Source: Sutterella sp. (GTDB lineage: Bacteria > Pseudomonadota > Gammaproteobacteria > Burkholderiales > Burkholderiaceae_F). From it: a stretch of DNA of 53,278 nt. Below the pieces are notes generated by a model that did not search any database, was not told the origin of the DNA, and saw only the letters and a list, made by a program, of their open reading frames with translations. The position numbers and the translations under genes were made by a program. This document shows, in pieces, positions 16,509-24,790 of the stretch. The first letter of the stretch is position 1; every line of letters starts with the position of its first letter. The stretch is from assembly GCA_020025965.1 (NCBI GenBank), contig JAHHRG010000006.1, positions 1 to 53,278 on the forward strand, read 5' to 3'.

Positions 16509-17063
16509 TTACCAACGAGTGAGGGGTTGACGTTCGTCGTTACCCATACCGATGTTGTAATAGTCAAGTGGCTTTGTCGGAGTGCCGATGAAAATCAGAG
16601 AAAGAAGCTTTTCATAACTCGGATTGTAAAGACCGTCGGGAGCTGGAAAGTCTTCGCCGGGAATTGTCTTGGCGACAAACCCCTGAGCGTGTAGAGCACC
16701 TAAGAAATTCATCAGAGAGGCCCCCGCCATCATTAGAGCTTCGTCATAAGTACGGCCGTCTTCCGGCGTGTTACGCGGGCCGATCAGAGCCATGCAGGCA
16801 GGAGACTGTTTCGCGCGGGCGCGAGCGGCTTGGCGTTCTTCTTCAGTGGCTTCGGCGGGGAGTGCAGATTCAAATACACCGGCCAAACGGTCGCGAGAAA
16901 CCACTTCAACCCATCGGAAGGGAAGCTTTTCCATGTCGGTCGGAACATGGCAAGCTGCAATCGTTGCCAAACGAACGGCACCGACGTCGGGTGCTGGGAT
17001 CATTTGTTCTTCGGGTTCGACAGGGCGACGAGACAAAATTAGACGAAAAAATTGATCGTTCAT
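16509..17063 (-). CDS. Nitroreductase family protein (YdjA-like)
   Basis: 184 residues, the size of small FMN-dependent nitroreductases such as E. coli YdjA (183). The N-terminal FRLILSRRPVEPEEQMIPAPD corresponds to the conserved SRRS.. FMN-binding start, LMMAGASLMNFLGALHAQGF to the mid-helix near the flavin, and LLSLIFIGTPTKP to the C-terminal strand. The family reduces nitro compounds or quinones with NAD(P)H; the natural substrate is not predictable. Single gene on the minus strand. Confidence 0.85.
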   Translation of the reverse strand: MNDQFFRLILSRRPVEPEEQMIPAPDVGAVRLATIAACHVPTDMEKLPFRWVEVVSRDRLAGVFESALPAEATEEERQAARARAKQSPACMALIGPRNTPEDGRTYDEALMMAGASLMNFLGALHAQGFVAKTIPGEDFPAPDGLYNPSYEKLLSLIFIGTPTKPLDYYNIGMGNDERQPLTRW

Positions 17064-17188
17064 GACAGACGCTAGATAAAAAAAAGTGTTGGGGTCCGAT
17101 TTTTTTTGAAAAAAGGCGAGGCAATTCGGATGATGCGCCCGTCCGCCTGATATGCTACCTTCTTCGCTGAAGTTTTGGAGTTTTTTCG

Positions 17189-17818
17189 ATGAGAAGGATT
17201 TGGGATATTACGCCGTCCGTATCGGCAGCTTCTCCGGTTTTTCCGGGGGATACGCCGTTTCAAGTGTTGTGGAACGAACGAATTAACGACGGTGGCGTGG
17301 CCAACGTTTCGACGCTTCATATGACTCCTCACGTCGGTGCGCACGTAGATGCGCCGATGCATCTTGACGGTGGAGCCATGGATGTGTCGGCTTTGCGTCT
17401 TGAGACCTTTCTCGGGCGATGCCGCGTCATTGATCTCTCAAATCATGAAGGTTTCGATCCTATCGAACCTGAGGAACTCGAAGGTCAGCTCACTTGCGAA
17501 CGCATTCTTTTGAAAACGCGTCGAACGATCCCGGTGAATTGGACAAACGATTTTCGTTCGGTGTCGCCTGCGGCTGTGCGATTGATGAAAGAAAGCGGCG
17601 TATTCTTAATCGGTCTCGATATGCCAAGTATTGATGCGGCCGAGAGCGAACTTTTGCCCTCGCACCGTATTGCCCTTATGAACGGCATCTCCATTCTTGA
17701 AAATCTGGATTTGAGGAATATTCGTGCGGGGCAATACGAATTGATCGCTTTGCCGCTTCGCCTTGAAGGTGTCGAAGCAAGTCCCGTTCGGGCCATCCTC
17801 CGATCACTAACTCGCTAA
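17189..17818 (+). CDS. kynB: Arylformamidase (kynurenine formamidase, KynB family)
   Basis: 209 residues, the KynB length. It hydrolyses N-formylkynurenine to kynurenine. The metal-binding cyclase motif HVGAHVDAPMHL (about 48-59) matches HxGTHxDxPxH, with WDITPSV at the start, VFPGDTPF, and LDMPSID with ESELLPSHR downstream. A ribosome site GGAG lies just before ATG 17189. Tryptophan dioxygenase (kynA) and kynureninase (kynU) are not nearby, so it may act on another formylated or cyclic substrate. The thioesterase gene follows after 26 bases and may be cotranscribed. Confidence 0.85.
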   Translation: MRRIWDITPSVSAASPVFPGDTPFQVLWNERINDGGVANVSTLHMTPHVGAHVDAPMHLDGGAMDVSALRLETFLGRCRVIDLSNHEGFDPIEPEELEGQLTCERILLKTRRTIPVNWTNDFRSVSPAAVRLMKESGVFLIGLDMPSIDAAESELLPSHRIALMNGISILENLDLRNIRAGQYELIALPLRLEGVEASPVRAILRSLTR

Positions 17819-17844
17819 CCTCACAATAAAGGATAAGAAAAAAA

Positions 17845-18285
17845 ATGGCTTTGGTTTATGAACAGCCCGTTCGTATCCGTTGGTGTCACTGTGACGCTGC
17901 CGGTATCGTTTATCACCCGCAGTATTTTGTGATTCTGAACGGGCTGATGGAGGACTTTTTTCGCGAATGCACGGATCTGAGTTACGAAGAGAGCGTGAAG
18001 CAACGCTTCGGCTTTCCAATCGTTGGCATTCGTTCGGACTTTTGCGTGCCGAGCCGTCACGGTGAGGAATGCGTCGGTAAGGTATGGATAGAATCGATCG
18101 GCCGAACCTCGGTTCGCTTTGCGCTTAAGATCGAATGCAAGGGTGAAGTGCGTGTTCAGGCGACGGAGACGGCCGTTTGCGTTCGATCCGAAGGTGAGGA
18201 CCTCGAAAAAGTGGAAATTCCGACGAACCTTCGTTCTGCGTTCGAAAAATATTTGTCGAAGGACACGCTCCCGCTTCGCGCCTAG
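17845..18285 (+). CDS. Acyl-CoA thioesterase, 4HBT hot-dog family
   Basis: 146 residues. The catalytic motif of the 4-hydroxybenzoyl-CoA thioesterase family appears as WCHCDAAGIVYHPQYF (Asp17 corresponds to the catalytic Asp). It then follows the hot-dog fold with a long helix (LNGLMEDFFRE). The substrate is an acyl- or aroyl-CoA that cannot be named. The ribosome site AAGGATAAG precedes ATG 17845. Its stop shares the palindromic CTAG with the stop of murI on the other strand, so the two genes overlap by four bases tail to tail. Confidence 0.85.
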   Translation: MALVYEQPVRIRWCHCDAAGIVYHPQYFVILNGLMEDFFRECTDLSYEESVKQRFGFPIVGIRSDFCVPSRHGEECVGKVWIESIGRTSVRFALKIECKGEVRVQATETAVCVRSEGEDLEKVEIPTNLRSAFEKYLSKDTLPLRA

Positions 18286-19082
18286 TCGTCTGAAGGGATT
18301 GATTGCAGATCGGCTTCAGGTCCCCACAGTGTCCGAAGTACCTTCTCACGAGCCGGATTGGCATCGGTGGCATAAAAAGCCTCTGTGCCTCCGGCTTTTC
18401 TGTTATTCAAAAGCCCAGTTTCATACAAGCGGCGCTTGAGCTGTTTCGCAACTGCGGGTGCCGGGTCGATCAAGGAGACATTGGGACCAGCTACGCGAAG
18501 AATGGCTTCGGAGAGAAAGGGGTAGTGCGTACAACCCAAGACCAGTGTATCAACGCCTTCGGCGGTCAAGGGGTCTATGTAGTGACGTAAGAGTGCGAGC
18601 GTTTTCGGGGTATTCATTTCACCAGCTTCCACGCAGTCCATGAGTCCAGGACAAGGACAATTGATGATCGTGAGATCATCGGCCGTTCGTTCGCAGAGAA
18701 GATGGTATTTACCGCTTGAGAGCGTTTTCGTGGTGGCCAAGACACCGACTTTGCGGCTTCTTGTTTCTTTCTCTGCCGGCATAACAGCAGGTTCGATTCC
18801 GATGATCGGGAAAGGCCAGGTTTCTCGAAGGCGTTTTGCCGTCACAGCAGTAGCGGTATTGCAGGCAATGACGAGCGCTTTCACATTTTGGGCGAGAAGA
18901 AAATTAACAATTCTGTCGACGCGACGGTTGATGTACTCGTCGCTTCGGTCTCCCCAAGGCGCATAACCGCAGTCGGCCGCATAGCAGATATCTTCGCCGG
19001 GCAGGAGTGCACGAACCGCACGGGCGACAGACAGACCGCCGAAGCCGGAATCGAAAATACCGATGGGAGATTGATTTTGCAT
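18282..19082 (-). CDS. murI: Glutamate racemase
   Basis: 266 residues from ATG 19082 (MQNQSPIGIFDSGFGGLSV); the open frame extends further upstream but that part overlaps the transporter gene and is not MurI-like. It interconverts L- and D-glutamate for peptidoglycan. Both catalytic cysteines are present: C74 in ACNTAT and C184 in GCTHYP, along with DSGFGG and the YAADCGYAPWGDR loop. It lies 23 bases after the transporter gene and is the last gene of a minus-strand cluster. Confidence 0.95.
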   Translation of the reverse strand: MQNQSPIGIFDSGFGGLSVARAVRALLPGEDICYAADCGYAPWGDRSDEYINRRVDRIVNFLLAQNVKALVIACNTATAVTAKRLRETWPFPIIGIEPAVMPAEKETRSRKVGVLATTKTLSSGKYHLLCERTADDLTIINCPCPGLMDCVEAGEMNTPKTLALLRHYIDPLTAEGVDTLVLGCTHYPFLSEAILRVAGPNVSLIDPAPAVAKQLKRRLYETGLLNNRKAGGTEAFYATDANPAREKVLRTLWGPEADLQSIPSDD

Positions 19083-19105
19083 GATGATGTTGATTTCCGA
19101 AACGC

Positions 19106-20002
19106 TTATTTTTTCTTCGTGAGTCGCAACTCGCCCAACAGGATACCACTCACGATCAGAATGCCGCCGATAAGACCAGTGAGACCGAGGTTTTCGCCGG
19201 CAAACCAGCCAAGAATGGCGGCAAAGACGCTTTCCATGGCGAAAATAACAGCGGCGCGGCCAGCAGGTACATAGCGTTGAGCCCAAGAAAGCAGAACCTG
19301 GACAAAGGCGACGATAACTGCCAACCAGACGGCACCTGTTAAGACAGTGGTATTCAAGGTCGTTTCTTTGAGAGGCAGATCAGTCAAAGATGCGAGTCCC
19401 ACACCGATCGTTGCAATCACGGCCACGCTCACGAGTTGCGTAAAGGCGAGCTGTCGAGCCTGTGTTCCCGGTGCATACTTCCCAACGATAATAATCTCCC
19501 CTGCGGAAATGAAGGCTGACAAAATCGTGACCCATTCGCCCGTGTTGTTTGCAAATGTGAGCGTGAATGGGTTGGCAAGGAAAATAAGTCCCACAAAAGC
19601 GAGCATCGCTCCCGCAAATGCGCCGATACTTGGTGTGCGACCGTAAACAACCCAAAGAAGCAAAGGCGTCAGTGGCACATAGAGTGCGGTTAGAAAGCCC
19701 GACATGGAGCTTTCGATCGTCATGAGCCCGATGGCGTTTGTCGAGTAAGCCGCGTAAATCACGATGCCACAAATCGCTCCCGCCCGCCAGGTTGACGTTG
19801 GGATGCGAGTGATTCCGCGCCCGAGCATCAGTCCGACGAAGATCGCCCCGATCGAAAAACGCATCATCATCAGCGTGAGAGGATTCGTATATTCGAGAGT
19901 GGCCGAAATAGTAAGAAAGGAGCTTCCCCAGAAGAAAGTTGCGAGGAATAGGGCAAGGACAGGCAGGATGCCGTCGTGCTGTTCTTGAAGTCGCTTGATC
20001 AT
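19106..20002 (-). CDS. EamA/DMT-family transporter
   Basis: 298 residues from ATG 20002 (MIKRLQEQHDGILPVLALFLATFFWGSSF). About ten hydrophobic helices form two EamA repeats; the first shows FFWGSSFLTIS and RFSIGAIFVGLML, the second repeats the pattern before VIFAMESVFAAILGWFAGENLGLTGLIGGILIVSGI. The family exports metabolites or amino acids; the substrate is not predictable. Placed between the ArsC-like gene and murI on the same strand. Confidence 0.88.
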   Translation of the reverse strand: MIKRLQEQHDGILPVLALFLATFFWGSSFLTISATLEYTNPLTLMMMRFSIGAIFVGLMLGRGITRIPTSTWRAGAICGIVIYAAYSTNAIGLMTIESSMSGFLTALYVPLTPLLLWVVYGRTPSIGAFAGAMLAFVGLIFLANPFTLTFANNTGEWVTILSAFISAGEIIIVGKYAPGTQARQLAFTQLVSVAVIATIGVGLASLTDLPLKETTLNTTVLTGAVWLAVIVAFVQVLLSWAQRYVPAGRAAVIFAMESVFAAILGWFAGENLGLTGLIGGILIVSGILLGELRLTKKK

Positions 20003-20069
20003 GGGTCGGAAGAAAAAGAGCCGTCGCACTATGGCGCCGGCTCGGGTTCGTTTGTTACGAATGCAGTGC

Positions 20070-20426
20070 TTAGGCCTTGAGCATCTTTTCCCAAAGCTTT
20101 TCATCCACACCGACCGTCACGTCACCTTGCGGAAAGACGATGACAGGGCGTTTGATAAGGCCTGGCATTTCAAGAAGCAGATCGCGAATGAGCGCGGGAT
20201 TTTGCTTCACGGCTTCCCGACGGGCCTCATCGACTGTGCGCCAGGTCTGACCACGACGATTAAGAAGAATCTCGGGGTTGACCTTCTGAAGCCAGCGGTC
20301 GAGCTCTTCGGCAGCCAGTTTTTCCTTACGGAAATTGTGAAAGGTAACTTCCTGGTGCTGTGCTTTCATCCAGGCGAGGCCCTTGCGAACGGAGCCGCAG
20401 GTCGGAATACCGTAGAGATGAATCAT
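20070..20426 (-). CDS. ArsC/Spx-family reductase (YffB-like)
   Basis: 118 residues, thioredoxin-like fold of the ArsC/Spx family. The N-terminal LYGIPTCGSVRKGLAWM matches the YffB form (Cys10), and FHNFRKEKL plus the central LLNRRGQTWR match as well. YffB proteins are small putative glutathione-dependent reductases and not proven arsenate reductases. The C-terminal region IKRPVIVFPQGDVTVGVDEKLWEKML is conserved in the group. It follows the sua5 gene by 24 bases, so is probably cotranscribed. Confidence 0.88.
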   Translation of the reverse strand: MIHLYGIPTCGSVRKGLAWMKAQHQEVTFHNFRKEKLAAEELDRWLQKVNPEILLNRRGQTWRTVDEARREAVKQNPALIRDLLLEMPGLIKRPVIVFPQGDVTVGVDEKLWEKMLKA

Positions 20427-20450
20427 GGGGGAAACCTTGTTTGTTGTTTG

Positions 20451-21443
20451 TCAAGCGGCGGCACGGCCGAGACGGTCGTTGATGGCGGCCCAGTCGGGAG
20501 CTGTAGACGGCTGTTCAATCAGAATACGGCCGGCGTCGGCATCATCCAGCTTATGCAGATTCTCATAGAGTTCCGCACCGTAGCGACGAGCATCGGCGGG
20601 GGCGGTAATCGTGAGAACGCTCTTAACAGTCAGGCTCTTCAACAGTTCGGCAGAGGCCATGAGGGCAAGCGGTGTGCCTTCCAGCTCCTTTACGCGATCA
20701 GCAAAACGATCGGTAGAAACAAGTTCGAGCTTCGTTTTCGGCGCGTAATGGCTTTTTAGGCGGCCTGAGGCGCGTGGTGCATTTTTGCCGGCATCGGGCA
20801 CGGCGAAACCCAAGGTTTCCTCGAGCATTTCGCGCGTGACAATGCCGTGACGAAGCAAAGTGGGCTGACCTTGAGAGAGGTTCACCATAGTAGATTCGAG
20901 ACCGAATTCACAGGCACCGCCGTCAAGAATCATGTCAAGTTTGCCTTCAGGCTTCACACCGAGATCGTCCGCTACATGTTTGGCGGTCGACGGACTGATG
21001 CGACCGAAGGTATTGGCTGAAGGCGCCGTGAGCCCCTTGTGAGTTTCGCCCGCAAAAGACTTTAAAAGCGCCTGCGTCCACGGATGTGAAGGACAGCGAA
21101 GAGCAACTGTATCCTGCCCTCCCGTCACCCAACCGCCACAACGATCCTTTTTCTTCAAAACGATCGTGAGCGGGCCCGGCCAATAGGTCTTGACGAGGAG
21201 CCAAGCTTCGGGCGGCACATCTTTGGCCCATGCGTCGATAGCTTCTGGGCCTGCGACGTGGACAATGAGGGGATGGTCTGCCGGTCGACCCTTGGCGGCG
21301 TAAGTGGCTCGGACGGCTTCTTCGCAGTCGGCATCGGCTGCGAGTCCGTAGACGGTTTCGGTCGGGATGGCAACAAGACCGCCGTGCAAAAGCACGTCAA
21401 CGGCCTTGTCAATTTCAGCTTGGTTGATGGGAGGCGTGGTCAT
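20451..21443 (-). CDS. L-threonylcarbamoyladenylate synthase, long (Sua5/YwlC) form
   Basis: 330 residues with an N-terminal YrdC domain (about 10-200; IPTETVYGLAADA, KGRPADHPLIVHV, YWPGPLTIVLKKK, PSANTFGRISPS) and a C-terminal Sua5 domain linked by RASGRLKSHYAPKT. It makes threonylcarbamoyl-AMP, the first step of tRNA t6A37 synthesis, which TsaE, TsaB and TsaD complete; tsaE is at 27422-27922 in this window. Its start lies 7 bases after the purK stop, so it is in the pur operon. Confidence 0.93.
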   Translation of the reverse strand: MTTPPINQAEIDKAVDVLLHGGLVAIPTETVYGLAADADCEEAVRATYAAKGRPADHPLIVHVAGPEAIDAWAKDVPPEAWLLVKTYWPGPLTIVLKKKDRCGGWVTGGQDTVALRCPSHPWTQALLKSFAGETHKGLTAPSANTFGRISPSTAKHVADDLGVKPEGKLDMILDGGACEFGLESTMVNLSQGQPTLLRHGIVTREMLEETLGFAVPDAGKNAPRASGRLKSHYAPKTKLELVSTDRFADRVKELEGTPLALMASAELLKSLTVKSVLTITAPADARRYGAELYENLHKLDDADAGRILIEQPSTAPDWAAINDRLGRAAA

Positions 21444-21450
21444 TTGCTCT

Positions 21451-22626
21451 TTACTTCGGTTCGGGCAGATTCAGAATGCGTGCAACTTGGCGGGCACGAT
21501 CCATGGCTTCTTCAAGCGTCTTGCCGAGAATTGTGACGTGTCCCATTTTCCGGGCACGGCGAGCTTCGGCTTTACCGTAAATATGAAGCTTTGCCCCTGG
21601 CACGGCCGTAACACCGGCCCAGTCGGGTTCGCGGAAGTTGCCATCGGCGTCGAACCATTCGTCACCCAAGATGTTGAGCATGACGGCAGGCGAATGCTGC
21701 TCGGTGGAGCCCAAGGGTAAACCGGCCATCGTACGGACCTGCTGTTCGTACTGACTCGTGACGCAGGCATCGATTGTGGCGTGACCGGAGTTGTGCGGAC
21801 GCGGAGCCAGTTCGTTGACGAGCAAAGAGTTGTCACGAAGGATGAAGAATTCGATGCAAAGCACACCGACGTACTTCAGGGCAGAAGCGATCTGTTCAGC
21901 ATAGGCGCGGGCACGATCGGCCGTATCGGCATTGATACGAGCCGGCAGAACGGAGACGGCCAGGATACCGTTTCTATGGAAGTTTTCGGAAACCGGGAAG
22001 GTTGTCGTTTCACCGCGAGAATTGCGGGCAACGATGACGGAGACTTCAAGTTTAAGGTCAAGGCGCTTTTCAAGAACGCAATCGACCCCGCCGAAGTCGG
22101 CGTAAGCTTTCTTGACATCTTCGATCGTGTTGACACGGGTCTGGCCCTTGCCGTCGTATCCCAAGCGGGCGGTTTTCAGAATGCCGGGTAGAAGCGAATC
22201 GTCAAGCTTGTCAATGTCGGCTTCGGAGAGAATCGGAGCGTTCGGGGCAACCGGTACACCGGCGATCTGAGAGATGAAGTGCTTTTCGACGTTACGATCC
22301 TGCGTCACAGCGACGGCAGAGGCCGGCGGGGCTACACGAACACCTGCTTTTTCGAGAAATTCGAGAGCCGGAGCCGGGACATTTTCGAATTCGGTCGAAA
22401 CGGCTTCAACTTTGTCGGCCAATTCGCGAAGGGCTTCTTCGTCGGTGTAGGCGCGGGCAATGTGGTCGCGGGACACTTCACTACAGGGGCATGATTCGCC
22501 CTTTTCAAGCACGGCAACGTGATAACCCATGGTGGCTGCGGCCTGGGCAAACATGCGACCCAACTGGCCGCCCCCCATCATGCCGAGAGTGGCACCGGGG
22601 AGAATAATTTTCTGATTGTCGGACAT
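21451..22626 (-). CDS. purK: N5-carboxyaminoimidazole ribonucleotide synthase
   Basis: 391 residues with an ATP-grasp fold. It makes N5-CAIR from AIR, ATP and bicarbonate in purine synthesis. Diagnostic segments are LGMMGGGQLGRMFAQAA at the N-terminus, TARLGYDGKGQ, VLEKRLDLKLEVSVIVAR and LLVNELAPRPHNSGH. It lies 9 bases downstream of purE and works with it in the same step. Confidence 0.95.
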   Translation of the reverse strand: MSDNQKIILPGATLGMMGGGQLGRMFAQAAATMGYHVAVLEKGESCPCSEVSRDHIARAYTDEEALRELADKVEAVSTEFENVPAPALEFLEKAGVRVAPPASAVAVTQDRNVEKHFISQIAGVPVAPNAPILSEADIDKLDDSLLPGILKTARLGYDGKGQTRVNTIEDVKKAYADFGGVDCVLEKRLDLKLEVSVIVARNSRGETTTFPVSENFHRNGILAVSVLPARINADTADRARAYAEQIASALKYVGVLCIEFFILRDNSLLVNELAPRPHNSGHATIDACVTSQYEQQVRTMAGLPLGSTEQHSPAVMLNILGDEWFDADGNFREPDWAGVTAVPGAKLHIYGKAEARRARKMGHVTILGKTLEEAMDRARQVARILNLPEPK

Positions 22627-22635
22627 TGATGTTCC

Positions 22636-23133
22636 TTAGAGTGGAAGTTCCATGGCACGAGCTTTGGCGTTCTGAGCGGCGCGGAATTTGGCGAGCTTGT
22701 CGGCGAGCTTGTCGTCGGTCGTCGAAAGAATCTGCACAGCATAGAGAGCGGCGTTGGCGGCACCGGCTTCACCGATGGCAAATGTACCGACGGGCACACC
22801 TTTGGGCATCTGAACGATGGAGTAGAGGCTGTCCTGACCGCGGAGGTAACGAGACGGGACGGGAACGCCGCAAACGGGAAGCGTGCACTTGGCGGCAATC
22901 ATGCCGGGCAGGTGAGCGGCTCCGCCGGCGCCGGCGATGATCACGCGAAGGCCGCGTTCGCGGGCCGTTTCGGCATAGTCGAACATTTCATCAGGCATGC
23001 GATGAGCACTGACGACACGGGCTTCGAAGGGGATGTCGAAAAGGGCGAGCATGTCGGCGGCGTTCTTCATTACGTCCCAGTCGGAGTTGCTGCCCATCAC
23101 GATACCGACGAGCGGCTTCTTGGCTTCAGTCAT
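22636..23133 (-). CDS. purE: N5-carboxyaminoimidazole ribonucleotide mutase
   Basis: 165 residues, the class I PurE length. It converts N5-CAIR to CAIR. Motifs GIVMGSNSDWDVM, VVSAHRMPDEMF and AGAGGAAHLPGMIAA bind substrate phosphate and ribose. The expected GVPVPSRYLRGQDSLYSIVQMPKGVPVGTF segment is intact. Separated from purC upstream by 140 bases with two hairpins. Confidence 0.96.
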   Translation of the reverse strand: MTEAKKPLVGIVMGSNSDWDVMKNAADMLALFDIPFEARVVSAHRMPDEMFDYAETARERGLRVIIAGAGGAAHLPGMIAAKCTLPVCGVPVPSRYLRGQDSLYSIVQMPKGVPVGTFAIGEAGAANAALYAVQILSTTDDKLADKLAKFRAAQNAKARAMELPL

Positions 23134-23167
23134 TGCGAATTACCTCACAAAAGAAATTGTCAAAAGA

Positions 23168-23260
23168 TCGATGGGAAAACTGGAAAAAGCTTTCCCATCG
23201 CCCCTTTTTTAGAGTGGGGAGGATAGTCGAAGGACCGACAGAAAACTGTCGGTCCTTTTT
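23168..23260. repeat. Two tandem hairpins between purC and purE
   Basis: Hairpin one: CGATGGGAAA against TTTCCCATCG (23169-23200), followed on the plus strand by CCCCTTTTTT. Hairpin two: AGGACCGACAG against CTGTCGGTCCT (23231-23255), followed on the plus strand by TTTT. Both T-runs are on the strand opposite to the pur genes. In the gene direction neither has a T-run. Confidence 0.65.
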
Positions 23261-23273
23261 GTCAAGCAATTAA

Positions 23274-24167
23274 TTAGAGCTCGATATCCGTGTCGGCGAT
23301 ACGACGAAGGGCTTCGCGATACTTATCGGAAGTCTTCGTGGCGATTTCGTCCGGCAGGGCCGGGGCCGGCGGCTGGTGATCCCAAGGCTGTTCTTCAAGC
23401 CAGTCGCGAACGAACTGCTTGTCAAAGCTCGGGGGAGACATGCCGACGTTGTACTGGTCGGCCGGCCAGAAACGGGAGGAATCCGGCGTGCAGACTTCGT
23501 CCATAAGGCGGATCGTGCCGTTTTCGTCAAGACCGAATTCGAACTTCGTATCGGCAATGATAATGCCCTTAGTGGCAGCAAATTCGGAAGCGCGACGATA
23601 GAGCTCGAGCGTAAGATCACGGAGCTGCGTAGCGATATCTTCGCCGTACATTTCAACAACGCGTTCGAAGGACACGTTTTCGTCGTGTTCGCCGACTTCG
23701 GCCTTGGCGGCAGGCGTGAAGATCGGTTCGGGAAGCTTCTGAGCCATCTTGAGGCCTTCGGGAAGCTTGATGCCGCAAACGGAACCCGTAGCGCAGTAAT
23801 CCTTCCAACCGCCGCCAATGAGGTAGCCGCGGGCTACGCATTCGACGAGAATCGGCTTGAGGCGCATGGCCACAACGGAACGGCCGCGAACCTGAGGGAT
23901 TTCTTCAGGTGTTACGACGGATTCGGGATCAATGCCGGTGAGGTGATTGGGAACTACGTCACCCAATTTCTTAAACCAGAAATCGGTAAGGGACGTGAGA
24001 ACCTTGCCCTTGCCGGGGATGGGGTCGTCGAGAATGACGTCGAAGGCGGAAATACGGTCGCTAGCGACGATAAGAAGCTTGTCGTCACCGACGGCGAACG
24101 TATCGCGCACCTTACCGGTGTATACCTTCGGCAAAGATTTGATGTCGATCTTGGAAAGACCAGCCAT
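23274..24167 (-). CDS. purC: SAICAR synthase (phosphoribosylaminoimidazole-succinocarboxamide synthase)
   Basis: 297 residues, the longer PurC form. It joins aspartate to CAIR with ATP. Motifs: KVYTGKVRDTFAVGDDKLLIVASDRISAFDVI at the N-terminus, VVAMRLKPILVECVARGYLIGGGWKDY, and LIDTKFEFG-like IADTKFEFGLDENG with DEVCTPDSSRFW. The ribosome site GGAG lies ahead of ATG 24167. First gene of the purC-purE-purK-sua5 series on the minus strand. Confidence 0.96.
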   Translation of the reverse strand: MAGLSKIDIKSLPKVYTGKVRDTFAVGDDKLLIVASDRISAFDVILDDPIPGKGKVLTSLTDFWFKKLGDVVPNHLTGIDPESVVTPEEIPQVRGRSVVAMRLKPILVECVARGYLIGGGWKDYCATGSVCGIKLPEGLKMAQKLPEPIFTPAAKAEVGEHDENVSFERVVEMYGEDIATQLRDLTLELYRRASEFAATKGIIIADTKFEFGLDENGTIRLMDEVCTPDSSRFWPADQYNVGMSPPSFDKQFVRDWLEEQPWDHQPPAPALPDEIATKTSDKYREALRRIADTDIEL

Positions 24168-24302
24168 GGTTGTAGTCTCCGTTTAGAGAACGTTAACCGG
24201 GATAGTTAACTTAAATAGGATTCTGTTCGATATTTTACGGCTTAGCGAAGAGGAAAATCATCTCCTGCCATACGTAAAATTCGTCGATTTCGAGTGAACA
24301 TC

Positions 24303-24719
24303 TCAAGAAACGACGAGATTCCAGAGCGTGGGCCCTGCAATCAGCAGCCAGGTCATGAAAAGAATTACGAGCGCGATGAAAACGGCGGCACTACCCAGAT
24401 CCTTTGCACGACCGCTCAACGGGTGAATTTCAGGCCCGATACGATCGACAACGGCCTCGATGGCGGAATTCATGATTTCGACAAGCATCAGAAGAAGAAC
24501 TGAGCCGATCAAAAGCAGGGTTTCAACCGCAGGGAGTCCTAAAAAGAGAGCGAGCGGGATGAGAACGGCGGCAAGGAGCGATTCTTCACGGAAGGCTGCT
24601 TCGTTTTCGTAAGCGGCCTTGAATCCCTTCATTGAGTATTTCGTCGCATTGATGAGGCGTTGCAGACCCTGCTTGCCCTTGAATTTTTCTGCGCTCGAAG
24701 AGGTTTTATCTTTTTGCAT
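24303..24719 (-). CDS. dgkA: Diacylglycerol kinase, DgkA type
   Basis: 138 residues with three membrane helices (about 46-64, 67-87, 110-132), the small trimeric bacterial enzyme. It phosphorylates diacylglycerol or undecaprenol at the inner membrane. The catalytic signature LMLVEIMNSAIEAVVDR is diagnostic, with ENEAAFREE and AKDLGSAAVF flanking. The N-terminal 16 residues are longer than in E. coli (122 residues). No ribosome site is visible before 24719, so the start may lie a little downstream. Confidence 0.93.
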   Translation of the reverse strand: MQKDKTSSSAEKFKGKQGLQRLINATKYSMKGFKAAYENEAAFREESLLAAVLIPLALFLGLPAVETLLLIGSVLLLMLVEIMNSAIEAVVDRIGPEIHPLSGRAKDLGSAAVFIALVILFMTWLLIAGPTLWNLVVS

Positions 24720-24724
24720 AGATG

Positions 24725-24760
24725 AAAAAGCGCGCCCGATCTCGAAAAACGGACGCGCTT
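24725..24760 (-). terminator. Intrinsic terminator of fba
   Basis: Minus-strand stem AAGCGCGTCCG against CGGGCGCGCTT (one mismatch) followed by TTTTT. It lies 31 bases after the fba stop and abuts the dgkA start. Confidence 0.88.
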
Positions 24761-24790
24761 CATGACGCTAAAGGCTATCGAAAAACACGA

